A stretch of DNA of 64,000 nucleotides. Origin: Pararhizobium mangrovi. GTDB lineage: Bacteria > Pseudomonadota > Alphaproteobacteria > Rhizobiales > Rhizobiaceae. Both the position numbers and the translations under genes were made by a program. Below are positions 28,600 through 37,390 of this stretch, one piece after another (the stretch's first letter is position 1; each line of letters begins with the position of its first letter). The stretch covers positions 1 to 64,000 of the forward strand of contig NZ_VHLH01000001.1 of assembly GCF_006516965.1 (NCBI RefSeq), read 5' to 3'. Under the pieces are notes generated by a model. It had not been told where the DNA came from. It searched no databases and saw only the letters and a program-made list of their open reading frames with translations.

Positions 28600-29997
28600 A
28601 TGTCCGCCTTCTCCTACTTCGAGCGCGCCAGTGTCTTCGCCGACGCCGCGAAGGATGGTCGTCCCATCTACGCCTTGACGCCCGGCGAACTGGAAGGCGA
28701 GGACCTGGACGAGGGGGCACGCGAATGGGTGCGTGCGAACGGCTTCAAGGCGAAGTCGGGCGAATTCCTGCCGGTACCGGGTGCGGGCGGCGTTCTCGCC
28801 GCCGCCCTGCTCGGTCTCGGCGATGCGCCGAAGGACGCTCCGTTCGTCACCGGCTCGCTTGCGCAGCGGCTGCCGGAGGGCAACTGGTACCTCGCCGCCG
28901 GCGACGTCGAGGTCCACGCCGCCGCCCTCGGCTTTTCGCTCGGCAGCTACCGCTTCGACCGGTTCAAGAGCGCGCCGGAGACGAAGGCACGGCTCTGCCC
29001 GCCGGACGGTTCGGAAAGGGCCGAGCTCGATCGCCAGACGGCCGGCGTCTTCCTCGCCCGCGACCTCGTCAACCTGCCGACCAACCACATGGGCCCCGAA
29101 GCGCTGGAGGATGCGTTCCGCCGCCTCGGCGCGCACTATGGCGCGAACGTCTCGGTGACGAGCGGCGACGCGCTTCTCGACGAAAACTTCCCGATGATCC
29201 ATGCCGTCGGCCGTGCCGGCGCGGAGGCACCGCGCCTCCTCGACATGCGCTGGGGCCGGACGGGCGCGCCCAAGGTCACGCTGGTCGGAAAGGGCGTCTG
29301 CTTCGATACGGGCGGGCTCGACATCAAGCCGCCGTCGTCGATGCTGCTCATGAAGAAGGACATGGGCGGTGCCGCGAACGTCATGGGGCTCGCGCTCATG
29401 GTCATGGATGCCGGGCTCGACGTGGATCTGCGCGTGCTGGTGCCCGCCGTCGAAAACGCGATTGCCGGCAACGCCTTCCGGCCGAGCGACATCCTGACGA
29501 GCCGCAAGGGGCTGACGGTGCAGATCGACAACACCGACGCCGAAGGCCGTCTGGTGCTGGCCGACGCGCTGGCGCTCGCCTGCGAGGAAACCCCCGATCT
29601 GCTGATCGACATGGCGACGCTGACGGGTGCCGCCCGTGTGGCGCTCGGTCCCGACGTCGCACCCTTCTACACCCACGATACGGCACTTGCCGGCGCGCTT
29701 TCGGCCGCCAGCGAAGCCGAACACGATCCGCTCTGGCGCATGCCGCTCGTCGCCGCCTATGACGACATGCTAACGACGAAGGTCGCCGACATCACCAACG
29801 CGCCGTCCGGCGGCTTCGCCGGTTCGATCACCGCCGCCCTGTTCCTGAACCGCTTCGTCGAGCCCGGCACGCGCTGGGCGCATTTCGACATCTATGGCTG
29901 GAACCCCAAGGCCAAGCCCCATGCGCCGGTCGGCGGCGAAGCACAGGGCATCCGCGCGCTCTACCGCGTCCTGCGCGAACGCTACGGCGAGGCCTGA
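28600..29997 (+). CDS. leucyl aminopeptidase family protein (M17)
   Basis: 465 residues. The C-terminal catalytic domain has the M17 metal and active-site motifs VGKGVCFDTGGLDIKP, MKKDMGGAANVMG and the signature NTDAEGRLVLADAL. The N-terminal domain is divergent, as in the PepB/PepA-like subgroup of alphaproteobacteria. It removes N-terminal residues from peptides in the cytoplasm, with two metal ions per subunit. The ATG at 28600 has AAAGG upstream and begins MSAFSYFERASVFADAA, while the longer frame includes the upstream operator region. The NlpC/P60 gene follows after 65 bases. Confidence 0.92.
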   Translation: MSAFSYFERASVFADAAKDGRPIYALTPGELEGEDLDEGAREWVRANGFKAKSGEFLPVPGAGGVLAAALLGLGDAPKDAPFVTGSLAQRLPEGNWYLAAGDVEVHAAALGFSLGSYRFDRFKSAPETKARLCPPDGSERAELDRQTAGVFLARDLVNLPTNHMGPEALEDAFRRLGAHYGANVSVTSGDALLDENFPMIHAVGRAGAEAPRLLDMRWGRTGAPKVTLVGKGVCFDTGGLDIKPPSSMLLMKKDMGGAANVMGLALMVMDAGLDVDLRVLVPAVENAIAGNAFRPSDILTSRKGLTVQIDNTDAEGRLVLADALALACEETPDLLIDMATLTGAARVALGPDVAPFYTHDTALAGALSAASEAEHDPLWRMPLVAAYDDMLTTKVADITNAPSGGFAGSITAALFLNRFVEPGTRWAHFDIYGWNPKAKPHAPVGGEAQGIRALYRVLRERYGEA

Positions 29998-30062
29998 ACC
30001 GACCCTTCCGAACGCGCCGGCAAGCTTAAGGCTGCGGCTTGCCGGAAATAGGAGATGAAGCC

Positions 30063-30938
30063 ATGTCCGATGCGCTCGACCAGCGCCTTCACGCCTATCG
30101 AAAGGACCTTGCCGACGTCCGGCTGAAGGATACGGCCGAGGCCGCGACGTATGTGGAAGCGAAACCGTGCCATGTCGTCGCCTCGGTCGCCGACCTCAAG
30201 CGCGCTCCGCGGCGCGAGGCCGGCACCGACACGCAACTGCTGCTCGGCGAGGCGGTCGAAATCTTCGAGCACGCCGCCGGCTGGTGCTGGGTCCAGGCAA
30301 AGCGCGACGGCTATGTCGGTTATGTCGAGGAGGGAACCCTTCGTTCCGGCACGTTCGCGCCGACGCACCGGATCGTCGCGCAACGCACGTTCGTCTATCC
30401 GGATGCCGACCTGCGCCTTCCGCCGACGGACACGGTTTCGGCCGGCAGCCTGATCGCAATCGACGGCGAGGCCGAAACGCGCGGAACCCGTTACTTCCGG
30501 CTTGCCGGCGGCGGTGCCGTCGTCGCCGATCACTGCCGTCCGGTGCACGAACCGGCGGCGGCGGACTACGTTTCGATCGCCACCCGCTTCCTGCACACGC
30601 CCTATCTATGGGGCGGGCGCTCGGGCTTCGGCATCGACTGTTCCGGTCTTGTCCAGCTTTCCCTTCAGCTCGCCGGGCACGAAGCCCTGCGCGATACGGA
30701 CATGCAGGAAGGCTCGCTCGGCCACGCCTTCGATCCGGCCGCGGAAGGCGGATTGCGCCGGGGCGATCTCATCTTCTGGAAAGGCCATGTCGGCATCATG
30801 GAGGATGGCGAGAGCCTGTTGCACGCGAACGGCCACGCGATGGCCGTGGCCCGCGAGCCGCTCGATGCGGCAAGGGCGCGCATCGCCGCGACCTATGGCC
30901 CCCCGACCTGCTTTCGACGGATCGCCGGCGCCGTCTGA
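30063..30938 (+). CDS. NlpC/P60 family cell-wall peptidase
   Basis: 291 residues from the ATG at 30063, which has GGAG upstream. Two SH3-like regions occupy roughly residues 30-165. The NlpC/P60 domain follows, with catalytic Cys in GFGIDCSGLVQLSLQLAG and His in KGHVGIMEDGE. Enzymes of this type cleave D-glutamyl-diaminopimelate bonds in peptidoglycan peptides. No signal peptide is visible, which suggests a cytoplasmic role in recycling muropeptides, in keeping with the aminopeptidase next to it. The pair is conserved side by side in many alphaproteobacteria as far as I recall. Confidence 0.9.
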   Translation: MSDALDQRLHAYRKDLADVRLKDTAEAATYVEAKPCHVVASVADLKRAPRREAGTDTQLLLGEAVEIFEHAAGWCWVQAKRDGYVGYVEEGTLRSGTFAPTHRIVAQRTFVYPDADLRLPPTDTVSAGSLIAIDGEAETRGTRYFRLAGGGAVVADHCRPVHEPAAADYVSIATRFLHTPYLWGGRSGFGIDCSGLVQLSLQLAGHEALRDTDMQEGSLGHAFDPAAEGGLRRGDLIFWKGHVGIMEDGESLLHANGHAMAVAREPLDAARARIAATYGPPTCFRRIAGAV

Positions 30939-30981
30939 GTTCGCGAGGCCTCAGAGCGCTTCCGTATGAACCTGAGAAGTC

Positions 30982-31938
30982 CTAGTAGCGCCGCGTCGGA
31001 TCCACCGTATCGCTCAGCGGTTCACCGGCCTCGTGGGCATCCATCTGGCGTACCATCGGCGGCACCAGTTCCGCCGGTACGGAGATTGCGGCGGCATGTG
31101 GCGTGACCGTGACCTTCGGATGAGACCATAGCGGGCTATTGGCGGGCAACGGCTCCGTCTCGAATACGTCGAGTGATGCGGCGCCGAGGCGGCCGGCGTC
31201 GAGCGCGGTGAGGATCGCGGCCTCGTCCTGCAGGCCTCCGCGACCGGCGTTGATCAGGATGGGTGCGCCGAGCGGACCGCGCTCCTTCATCTTCGCGAAG
31301 AGATCGCCGTCGACGATATGGCGGGTCGCCTTCGTCAGCGGCAGCAGGACGACGAGAATGTCGAGATCGGAGAGGAAGGTTTTAAGCCCGTCCTCGCCGT
31401 GGTGACAGGTCACGTTATCCACGGTCTTCGCGCTTCGCGACCAGCCGGTTACGCGGAAGCCGAGATTGGCGAGCTTTCCCGCCGCATCCGTGCCGAGTTC
31501 GCCGAGGCCCATGATGCCGACGGTCACGTCGCTCGCAGCCGGCTGGTTCAGTTCCTCTTCCCAGATCCGGTTTGCCTGGCGCTGCCGATAGGCCGCCCCG
31601 CTTCGATGATGGTCGAGCACCCGCCAGACGACGTATTCGCTCATGCGCATGGTCAGATCCCAGGAGACCGCGCGCACGATCGGTACCGCCGGCGGTTCGC
31701 CTGCGGCAAAGACGTGGTCGACGCCGGCCCCGACGGAAAAGATCGCCTGAAGGTTCGGAAGGCGCGAGAGCACGTCCGGCTCCGGCTTCCATACGACCGC
31801 ATAGCGGATCGAGGCGTCCTCGGGTCCATCGGGTTCGCTGACGATGCGTCGATCGGGGGCGGCGGCCGTCAGGGCTGCCATCCAGTCGTCGGCGGGAAAG
31901 CCGGTGATCGAAAGGAGGACGGTACCTTTTTCCGTCAT
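30982..31938 (-). CDS. ghrA: glyoxylate/hydroxypyruvate reductase A-like 2-hydroxyacid dehydrogenase
   Basis: 318 residues. The substrate domain (IFSVGAGVDHVF) and an NAD(P)-binding domain with GIMGLGELG belong to the GhrA branch of D-2-hydroxyacid dehydrogenases. Catalytic Arg lies in INAGRGGLQDEAAI, Glu in DVFETEPLP and His in TVTPHAAAIS. It would reduce glyoxylate or hydroxypyruvate using NADPH. It is the third gene of a minus-strand operon; its start overlaps the Nudix gene stop by 4 bases. The exact substrate cannot be told from sequence. Confidence 0.88.
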   Translation of the reverse strand: MTEKGTVLLSITGFPADDWMAALTAAAPDRRIVSEPDGPEDASIRYAVVWKPEPDVLSRLPNLQAIFSVGAGVDHVFAAGEPPAVPIVRAVSWDLTMRMSEYVVWRVLDHHRSGAAYRQRQANRIWEEELNQPAASDVTVGIMGLGELGTDAAGKLANLGFRVTGWSRSAKTVDNVTCHHGEDGLKTFLSDLDILVVLLPLTKATRHIVDGDLFAKMKERGPLGAPILINAGRGGLQDEAAILTALDAGRLGAASLDVFETEPLPANSPLWSHPKVTVTPHAAAISVPAELVPPMVRQMDAHEAGEPLSDTVDPTRRY

Positions 31939-32543
31939 GGTCGGTCTGTCTCGCTCGTAAAGGGAACTTCCGTCTGCCTTGCGAACCAGTTCAGCGCAAG
32001 CAGGGTGAAGACATTCGCGATGCGCCCGTCGTCGGCTGCGGCGATCGCATCGGCCGGCGTGCAGGAAATGGGATGGATGATTTCGTTCTCGTCATGCCCG
32101 GCGCGCGCGAGAAGATCGCGCGAATTGACGCGTGCGAGATAGAGCGTCACGTTCTCGTCGGTGATGCCGGGCGACGAACAGAAGCGGTTGATCTCGCGCA
32201 TGTCGGTTGCGACGAGCCCCGTCTCTTCGGTCAGTTCGCGCCGTGCGGCTTCCTCGTTCTCCTCGCCCGGATCGACGGCCCCGGCGACCACTTCGACCAT
32301 CATGCCGCGCCCGTTCGCCAGATGGCCGCCGATGCGGAACTGGCGAATGAGAACGATCCGGCCGGCATCGGGGTCGAAGGGCAGGACGGCGACGATCGGC
32401 GGGCTGCGCAGCGCCTGCCGGGTGACGGAGGCGCCTTCCTGTTCGAAGGTGAAGACGTCGACCGGGCGGAAACCGTCATAGCCGCGTTCCTCGCTCTTCA
32501 TTGCAACCTGGCTTGCGCCGTCGGCGATCGGTTTCTCGCTCAT
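31935..32543 (-). CDS. Nudix hydrolase, ADP-ribose pyrophosphatase type
   Basis: 202 residues. The Nudix box (G-x5-E-x7-REUxEExGU) is complete, running from GAVDPGEENEEAARRE into LTEETGL. VLPFDPDAGRIVLIRQFRIG upstream and the overall length match the ADP-ribose/nucleoside-diphosphate-sugar pyrophosphatases. It hydrolyses ADP-ribose-like substrates to AMP and a sugar phosphate in the cytoplasm. It is coupled by 4-base overlaps both to the ABC ATPase gene before it and to ghrA after it. Confidence 0.9.
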   Translation of the reverse strand: MSEKPIADGASQVAMKSEERGYDGFRPVDVFTFEQEGASVTRQALRSPPIVAVLPFDPDAGRIVLIRQFRIGGHLANGRGMMVEVVAGAVDPGEENEEAARRELTEETGLVATDMREINRFCSSPGITDENVTLYLARVNSRDLLARAGHDENEIIHPISCTPADAIAAADDGRIANVFTLLALNWFARQTEVPFTSETDRP

Positions 32544-34183
32544 TGGTTCACGACGCCGCGCGGTGCGGTCTCCAGTTTGAAGGCGGCCGCCATCAGTGCC
32601 TTGGTGTAGTCGGTTTGCGGCGCGTCGAAGATCGCCTCGGCCGTGCCTTCCTCGACGATCTTTCCGTCGCGCATGACGATGACGTCGTTGGCAAGCGCAC
32701 GCACGACCTTCAGGTCGTGGCTGATGAAGAGATAGGCGAGCGAATGGTTGCGTTGCAGTTCGCGCAGAAGATCGACCACCTGCGCCTGCACACTCATGTC
32801 GAGCGCCGAGGTCGGCTCGTCGAGCATGACGAATTTCGGTTTCAGCACCATGGCGCGCGCGATCGCGATGCGCTGGCGCTGACCGCCGGAAAACTCGTGC
32901 GGATAGCGCCAGCGCGTCGCCGGGTCGAGGCCGACTTCGCCGAGCGCTTCCGCCACACGGCCGTCACGCTGCCTCGAGGACAGGGTCGGTTCGTGGATGC
33001 GCAGGCCCTCCGCGACGATGTCGGCGACGGACATGCGCGGGGAGAGCGAGCCGTAGGGATCCTGGAAGACGACCTGCATGCGGCTACGCATCGGCTTCAT
33101 CTCGCGGAAGGAGTATTCCGCGATGTCGCTGCCGACGAAGGCGATGCGCCCCTTCGAGCCGATGAGGCGCGTGAGCGCAAGACCGAGCGTCGTCTTGCCG
33201 GAACCGGATTCGCCGACGACGCCGAGCGTCTGGCCTTCGCGCAGCGTCAGGTCGATGCCGTCGATCGCCTTCACGTTGTCGACGACGCGGCGCAGGAAGC
33301 CGCGTCGCACCGGGAACCACACCTTCACGTCCTCGCCCTGAAGCACGATCGGTGCCTCCCGGTCGGCGACCGGCGGCCGACCCTTCGGCTCGGCGGAAAG
33401 AAGGTGTCGCGTATAGGGATGCTCGGGCTTGGCGAAGATCGCTTCGGTCCGGCCGCGTTCGACGATCTTGCCGTTCGTCATCACGCACACGCGGTCGGCG
33501 AACTTGCGCACGATGCCGAGGTCGTGGGTGATGAAGAGCACGGCCATGTGGTACTCGTCGCGAAGCTTGCCGAGGAGATCGAGGATCTGCGCCTGCACCG
33601 TCACGTCGAGTGCCGTCGTCGGCTCGTCGGCGATCAAGAGCTTCGGCCGGTTGGCGAGCGCCATGGCGATCATTACGCGTTGCCGCTGGCCGCCGGAAAG
33701 CTGGTGCGGATAGGCCGAAAGCCGGCTTTCGGCATTGCGGATGCCGACCTGGTTCAGGAGTTCGAGCGTGCGTTGGCGCGCCGGCTTCTCGCGCATGCCC
33801 TGATGGATCGCCAGAACCTCGCCGATTTGGCGTTCGATCGTGTGGAGCGGGTTGAGCGACGTCATGGGCTCCTGGAAGATCATGGTGATCCCGTTGCCGC
33901 GCACCTGCCTCAGACGCTTGTCGGAAACCGCCAGCAGATCCTCGCCCTCGAAACGGATCTCGCCGGTCGGGTGGGCCGCGGCCGGATAGGGCAGGAGCCT
34001 CAAGACCGAAAGCGCGGAGACCGATTTGCCCGAACCGGATTCGCCGACGAGTGCGAGCGTCTCGCCGGGCGCGATGTCGAAGGAAATGCGATCGACCGCG
34101 GTCGATACGGCCGCGTCCTGCTGGAAGGTGACGGAAAGATCGTGCACCGAAAGGAGCGGCGCCTTCGTCGGTTCCTCGCTCAT
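32540..34183 (-). CDS. fused oligopeptide/microcin C-type ABC transporter ATPase (YejF-like)
   Basis: 547 residues containing two full ABC domains. Each has Walker A (ESGSGKS in domain 1, [10 protein letters not shown] in domain 2), the signature LSGGQRQRV or FSGGQRQRI, and Walker B ([24 protein letters not shown]). Each is followed by the oligopeptide-transporter C-terminal zinc-site-like region. This is the Yej/Opp arrangement in which one polypeptide replaces the D and F subunits. No binding-protein or permease genes are nearby, so the partners must be elsewhere. The ATG at 34183 has GAAGGA upstream; the 43-residue longer frame is rejected. Confidence 0.92.
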   Translation of the reverse strand: MSEEPTKAPLLSVHDLSVTFQQDAAVSTAVDRISFDIAPGETLALVGESGSGKSVSALSVLRLLPYPAAAHPTGEIRFEGEDLLAVSDKRLRQVRGNGITMIFQEPMTSLNPLHTIERQIGEVLAIHQGMREKPARQRTLELLNQVGIRNAESRLSAYPHQLSGGQRQRVMIAMALANRPKLLIADEPTTALDVTVQAQILDLLGKLRDEYHMAVLFITHDLGIVRKFADRVCVMTNGKIVERGRTEAIFAKPEHPYTRHLLSAEPKGRPPVADREAPIVLQGEDVKVWFPVRRGFLRRVVDNVKAIDGIDLTLREGQTLGVVGESGSGKTTLGLALTRLIGSKGRIAFVGSDIAEYSFREMKPMRSRMQVVFQDPYGSLSPRMSVADIVAEGLRIHEPTLSSRQRDGRVAEALGEVGLDPATRWRYPHEFSGGQRQRIAIARAMVLKPKFVMLDEPTSALDMSVQAQVVDLLRELQRNHSLAYLFISHDLKVVRALANDVIVMRDGKIVEEGTAEAIFDAPQTDYTKALMAAAFKLETAPRGVVNQ

Positions 34184-34254
34184 ATGCGTCCTTCGGTTCC
34201 CCTTCGCTCGCCCGTCCGCGTGATTCAATGCCTGCGGACGGTCGTTCTTCGTCC

Positions 34255-35286
34255 TTACCCCATCGTGACCAGACTGGCCACGGCGATGACGTAGAGTGCT
34301 GCGACTATCCACCCCTCGAAGCCGATGTTGCGGCGTTCGCGCTGGAGCATGCCGAGCACGAAGATCGCGGTCATCGCGATCACGATCGCCGTCAGGAAGC
34401 GCTCTCCGTCCGTGATCGCGTGGTAGATCGAACCGTTACGGTAGGCAATATCGGCGACACCGGCAAACAGGGTGTCGAAGGCGTTGCCGCCGATGATGCC
34501 GCCAACGGCGAGCTGCGGCGATCCTGCGCGCACGGCCGCGATCGCCGTGACGAGCTCCGGCAGCGACGTGACGGTCGACGTCAGCAGCGTTCCGACGAGC
34601 CCTTGCGAGACGTCGAGCGAGGAGACGAAGGTCGTCCCGATCTGCGCGACGGCGAAACCCGCGATGCCGACGAGCACGAGGCAGAGGAGAAAGCCCGGAA
34701 TGGTCCGCTTCAGCGGCGTGTGTTTGGCCTCGTCGTCGGGTTCGTCCTCCTTCGTTTCGTGCGTCGGGGTGACGCGCCACATGGGATCGACGCTCGAGGA
34801 CTGTGCCAGCGACAGCCCGTAGACATAGCCGACGAAGATGAGGATCGATGCGGGGTGGATCGCGAAGACGGTGATGTCCGGGCCGAGGCTCGCAGCCAGC
34901 ATGATACCGAGAAGCGCGATCAGCACCGAGCCGTTGATGATGTTGGAGATGTCGGCGCCGGCATGTTCGAGATTGGCGCGGCGGTAGAAGAAGTCCGCGA
35001 CGACGAGAAAGAGGCTCTGCACGGCGATGCCGCCGATGGCGTTGGAATAGGCGAGCGAGGCGTAGCCGTTATACGCCGTCCAGGCCGACGTGATGACGCC
35101 CGGCAGCGAGGTCGCCGCGCCGAGCAGCACCGCACCCGTCAGCGCCTCGCCGAAACCGGTCTGGTCGGCGATGCGATCGGCGAGGAAGCTCATTTTCGAG
35201 CCCGCGACGAGGATGACGACCGTCGCGACGGCGAACACGGCGAACTGCAGCCAGAGCGCGCTCTCGGCCGAAAGCAAGAGGTTCAT
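34255..35286 (-). CDS. sodium/calcium exchanger family protein
   Basis: 343 residues, about ten transmembrane helices arranged as two inverted repeats. Each repeat carries the alpha motif: GAATSLPGVITSAWTAY in the first half and TSTVTSLPELVTAIAAV in the second, followed by GGIIGGNAFDTLFAG. A charged cytoplasmic loop near residues 170-190 separates the halves. Members exchange Ca2+ (or other cations) for Na+ or H+ across the inner membrane. The SLPG variant in the first repeat, where many have SLPE, may alter ion selectivity. It stands alone, 72 bases upstream of the YejF-like gene. Confidence 0.88.
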   Translation of the reverse strand: MNLLLSAESALWLQFAVFAVATVVILVAGSKMSFLADRIADQTGFGEALTGAVLLGAATSLPGVITSAWTAYNGYASLAYSNAIGGIAVQSLFLVVADFFYRRANLEHAGADISNIINGSVLIALLGIMLAASLGPDITVFAIHPASILIFVGYVYGLSLAQSSSVDPMWRVTPTHETKEDEPDDEAKHTPLKRTIPGFLLCLVLVGIAGFAVAQIGTTFVSSLDVSQGLVGTLLTSTVTSLPELVTAIAAVRAGSPQLAVGGIIGGNAFDTLFAGVADIAYRNGSIYHAITDGERFLTAIVIAMTAIFVLGMLQRERRNIGFEGWIVAALYVIAVASLVTMG

Positions 35287-35799
35287 GAAGACCTTTCGCC
35301 GGAGCGGCGTTCAAGCAGCGGGACGCCGCCTGCGGCGCCGTGGGTGACGAGCGGGAACGCGTCGACAGGGAAAAGGGTTCAGGCACCGCATTTCGCAAGC
35401 GACTGAAACCCGACCACGATGCAGATTTGCGGGAAAAGCGCGCCTTTGTCGAGATGACACTGGCGTACTCGGCCGGAAAGTTCGATTGGCGATGGAGCGA
35501 AATCGCGCCTGATGTCGTGGGAACCCTAACCGGCGATCGCCGCGATGATTTCTTCGAGGATTGTAAGGTTCGGTTCGATGGCGAGAACGGTTCCCGACAC
35601 CGCTTCCGGCATGCGGGGATCGGAGGGGATCGAATGGCTTCTGCTTAGCGCTACTTTGGCAGTTACCGATTTGAGGGTTCCCACGCGTTCCGATCGATGA
35701 TCCATAGGGTCTTCAGCAAAGCTGGAAGCGGACCGGCGCAGAGATCTGGACTGAGGGCTCTTGCCGTTCCCGGCGGGGTTACTGCACAAGACGCCGGTA
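35287..35799. other. intergenic, no supported gene
   Basis: About 510 bases between the exchanger gene and the IS701 fragment. Short frames on both strands (for example 35340-35648 plus and 35526-35789 minus) lack a recognisable family or good ribosome sites. Given the adjacent transposase fragment this is probably decayed accessory DNA. Confidence 0.45.
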
Positions 35800-35976
35800 C
35801 GGATATGCCCGGCCTACGTGGCGGGTCTTATCGGTCCTGGCGATCGCAAGAGCATCCAGCCCATGGCGGCGTGCGACGAGGATGTCGGTTATGACCGGAT
35901 GCATCACTTCATCGCCAGCGGCACCTGGGACACCGCCCCGCTCGAGGCGGCGCTGCTGCCGGAGGCGGATCGGCGA
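35800..35976 (+). pseudogene. IS701-family transposase fragment (N-terminal)
   Basis: The plus-strand translation reads RICPAYVAGLIGPGDRKSIQ, PMA, then HHFIASGTWDTAPLEAALLP and EADRR. This is the conserved N-terminal region of IS701-type DDE transposases (usually AYVxGLLGPGDRKSIQPMA...HHFxASGVWDxAPLE). About 60 residues survive. The DDE catalytic core is missing and the frame runs into the antisense of the cytidine deaminase gene, so only a scar remains. Confidence 0.75.
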
Positions 35977-35994
35977 AGCGCCATGGGTCAGTCA

Positions 35995-36402
35995 TTAGCT
36001 GCGCGAATACCGTTCGGGAAGCAAGGTTTGCACGGATGCGATACGGGCTCCATCCGGCCCCGGCACGATGATTTCGGCGTCCGGAGCGTAGTCGGCGATC
36101 ATCTCCCGGCACATGCCGCACGGCGATACAATGCGGGGCTCGGGATCGTCGGGCCCCTGCTGGCGTACGGCGACGATCGCGGCAATGCTTGCAGCGTCTC
36201 CGGCCGTTGCGGCCGCGCCGATCGCCACCGCTTCGGCGCAGACCGTGATGCGCCCGATCGTGCATTCGAGATGAACGCCCGTATAGATGCGTCCCGAACG
36301 CGTAACGAGCGCACAGCCGACGTGGTGGCGTCCGGCCGAATAGCGGGTGCGGATCGCGTCTCGGGCCATATCGACCAACAAGCGTTGTCTTTCTTCCAGC
36401 AT
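35995..36402 (-). CDS. cytidine-deaminase-like protein (second copy)
   Basis: 135 residues from the ATG at 36402, which has AAGGA eight bases upstream. Zinc motifs are present: VCAEAVAIG (Cys and catalytic Glu) and SPCGMCREM (two Cys). GVHLECTIGRI precedes the first motif. It differs clearly from the operon cdd at 11050 and belongs to the broader blasticidin-S/cytidine deaminase group, so its substrate is uncertain. It ends right beside the IS701 fragment and reads toward it. It is divergent from the 6S RNA gene. Confidence 0.82.
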   Translation of the reverse strand: MLEERQRLLVDMARDAIRTRYSAGRHHVGCALVTRSGRIYTGVHLECTIGRITVCAEAVAIGAAATAGDAASIAAIVAVRQQGPDDPEPRIVSPCGMCREMIADYAPDAEIIVPGPDGARIASVQTLLPERYSRS

Positions 36403-36504
36403 TGCGATCATCCTTACCGTTGCGGCAATCGGCGGCCCGTCGTTCGAAAATTCGCTCGGGCCACGGAGCAAGGCTCTTTTCCGGGGGCGCGACGCGGTCT
36501 ATAT

Positions 36505-36645
36505 TCCGTCTTGCGGTCTGCGCTTCCCGACAGGGTTCACAATCCCCGGGGCCTTAATCGATCTCAGGGGAGCTGTCCCTGCTTGAGCCCGTGGGTTCTT
36601 GCATATGGCGCCCACCTACAGTGTAGGTTCCCGGGATCGTATATA
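36505..36645 (+). ncRNA. ssrS: 6S RNA
   Basis: The stretch directly upstream of the 5-formyl-THF cyclo-ligase gene, the conserved position of 6S RNA, ends in CCCACCTACAGTGTAGGTTC followed by CCGGGATCG. This is the 3' hairpin and closing strand typical of alphaproteobacterial 6S RNAs, and the central part contains the expected partly paired bubble flanked by CCCCGGGG and GTCCCTG. A TATATT-like -10 lies at 36499-36504, so the RNA should begin near 36511. 6S RNA binds the housekeeping RNA polymerase and damps transcription in stationary phase. The ends are approximate. Confidence 0.7.
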
Positions 36646-36760
36646 ATCCATCGGTTGTCGCGGATCGCATTCGGACCCATCGGTCCGACACCTTTCTCTT
36701 CCATCGATCGTCGCTTGCCCTTCGGGGCTTTCGCCACAATGTCTTCATGGATTAAGACCC

Positions 36761-37381
36761 ATGGACCGGCATCGAGGCAAGGGAGAGGGCGAGATCGACA
36801 AGGCGACGCTTCGGCGACGGGCGCTCGATGCGCGCGACGGGCTATCCGAAGAGACCCGTATCGAAAAGAGCATGGCGATTGCCGATCACGGCGCCGGGCA
36901 GTTGACGTTCGAGGCAGGCACGATCGTTGCCGGCTTCATGCCGATCCGCTCCGAACCCGATCCGCGTCCGTTGATGGCCTCGCTCGCCGAGCGCGGCGCG
37001 CGGCTATGCCTTCCCGTCGTGCTCGACAGCACCACCATCGTCTTTCGTGAACTGATCCGCGGCGCGACCCTCGTGCCGACGGGTTTCGGTACGCTCGGTC
37101 CGGATGCCGACGCGGCCGTCGTTCATCCGGGCCTCATGCTCGTGCCGCTCGCCGCGTTCGATCGAAACGGACACCGGATCGGCTACGGGGCGGGACACTA
37201 CGATCGCGCGATCGCCCGCCAAGTAGCCGAGGGAATCCATCCCCGTCTCGTCGGCATCGCCTTCGACCTGCAGGAAATCGATGCGGTGCCCACCGAGCCG
37301 CACGACCATCCGCTCGATTGCGTGCTCACCGAAACCGGGCTTCGCGCGTTCGCGACCGACGCCTTTCACGATACGCGCTAG
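36761..37381 (+). CDS. 5-formyltetrahydrofolate cyclo-ligase
   Basis: 206 residues. Basic N-terminus (DKATLRRRALDARDGLS), the LVPLAAFDRNGHRIGYGAGH segment and YDRA are the MTHFS signatures for ATP and folate binding. It converts 5-formyl-THF to 5,10-methenyl-THF with ATP. The linkage with 6S RNA upstream is the widespread ssrS-ygfA arrangement. The ymdB-like gene follows after 9 bases, so the two are co-transcribed. Confidence 0.93.
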   Translation: MDRHRGKGEGEIDKATLRRRALDARDGLSEETRIEKSMAIADHGAGQLTFEAGTIVAGFMPIRSEPDPRPLMASLAERGARLCLPVVLDSTTIVFRELIRGATLVPTGFGTLGPDADAAVVHPGLMLVPLAAFDRNGHRIGYGAGHYDRAIARQVAEGIHPRLVGIAFDLQEIDAVPTEPHDHPLDCVLTETGLRAFATDAFHDTR

Positions 37382-37390
37382 GGAGACCCC

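Noticed and set aside
35526-35789. 87-codon minus-strand frame
   Set aside because: Not recognised, no clear ribosome site, next to transposase debris; too weak to call a gene.
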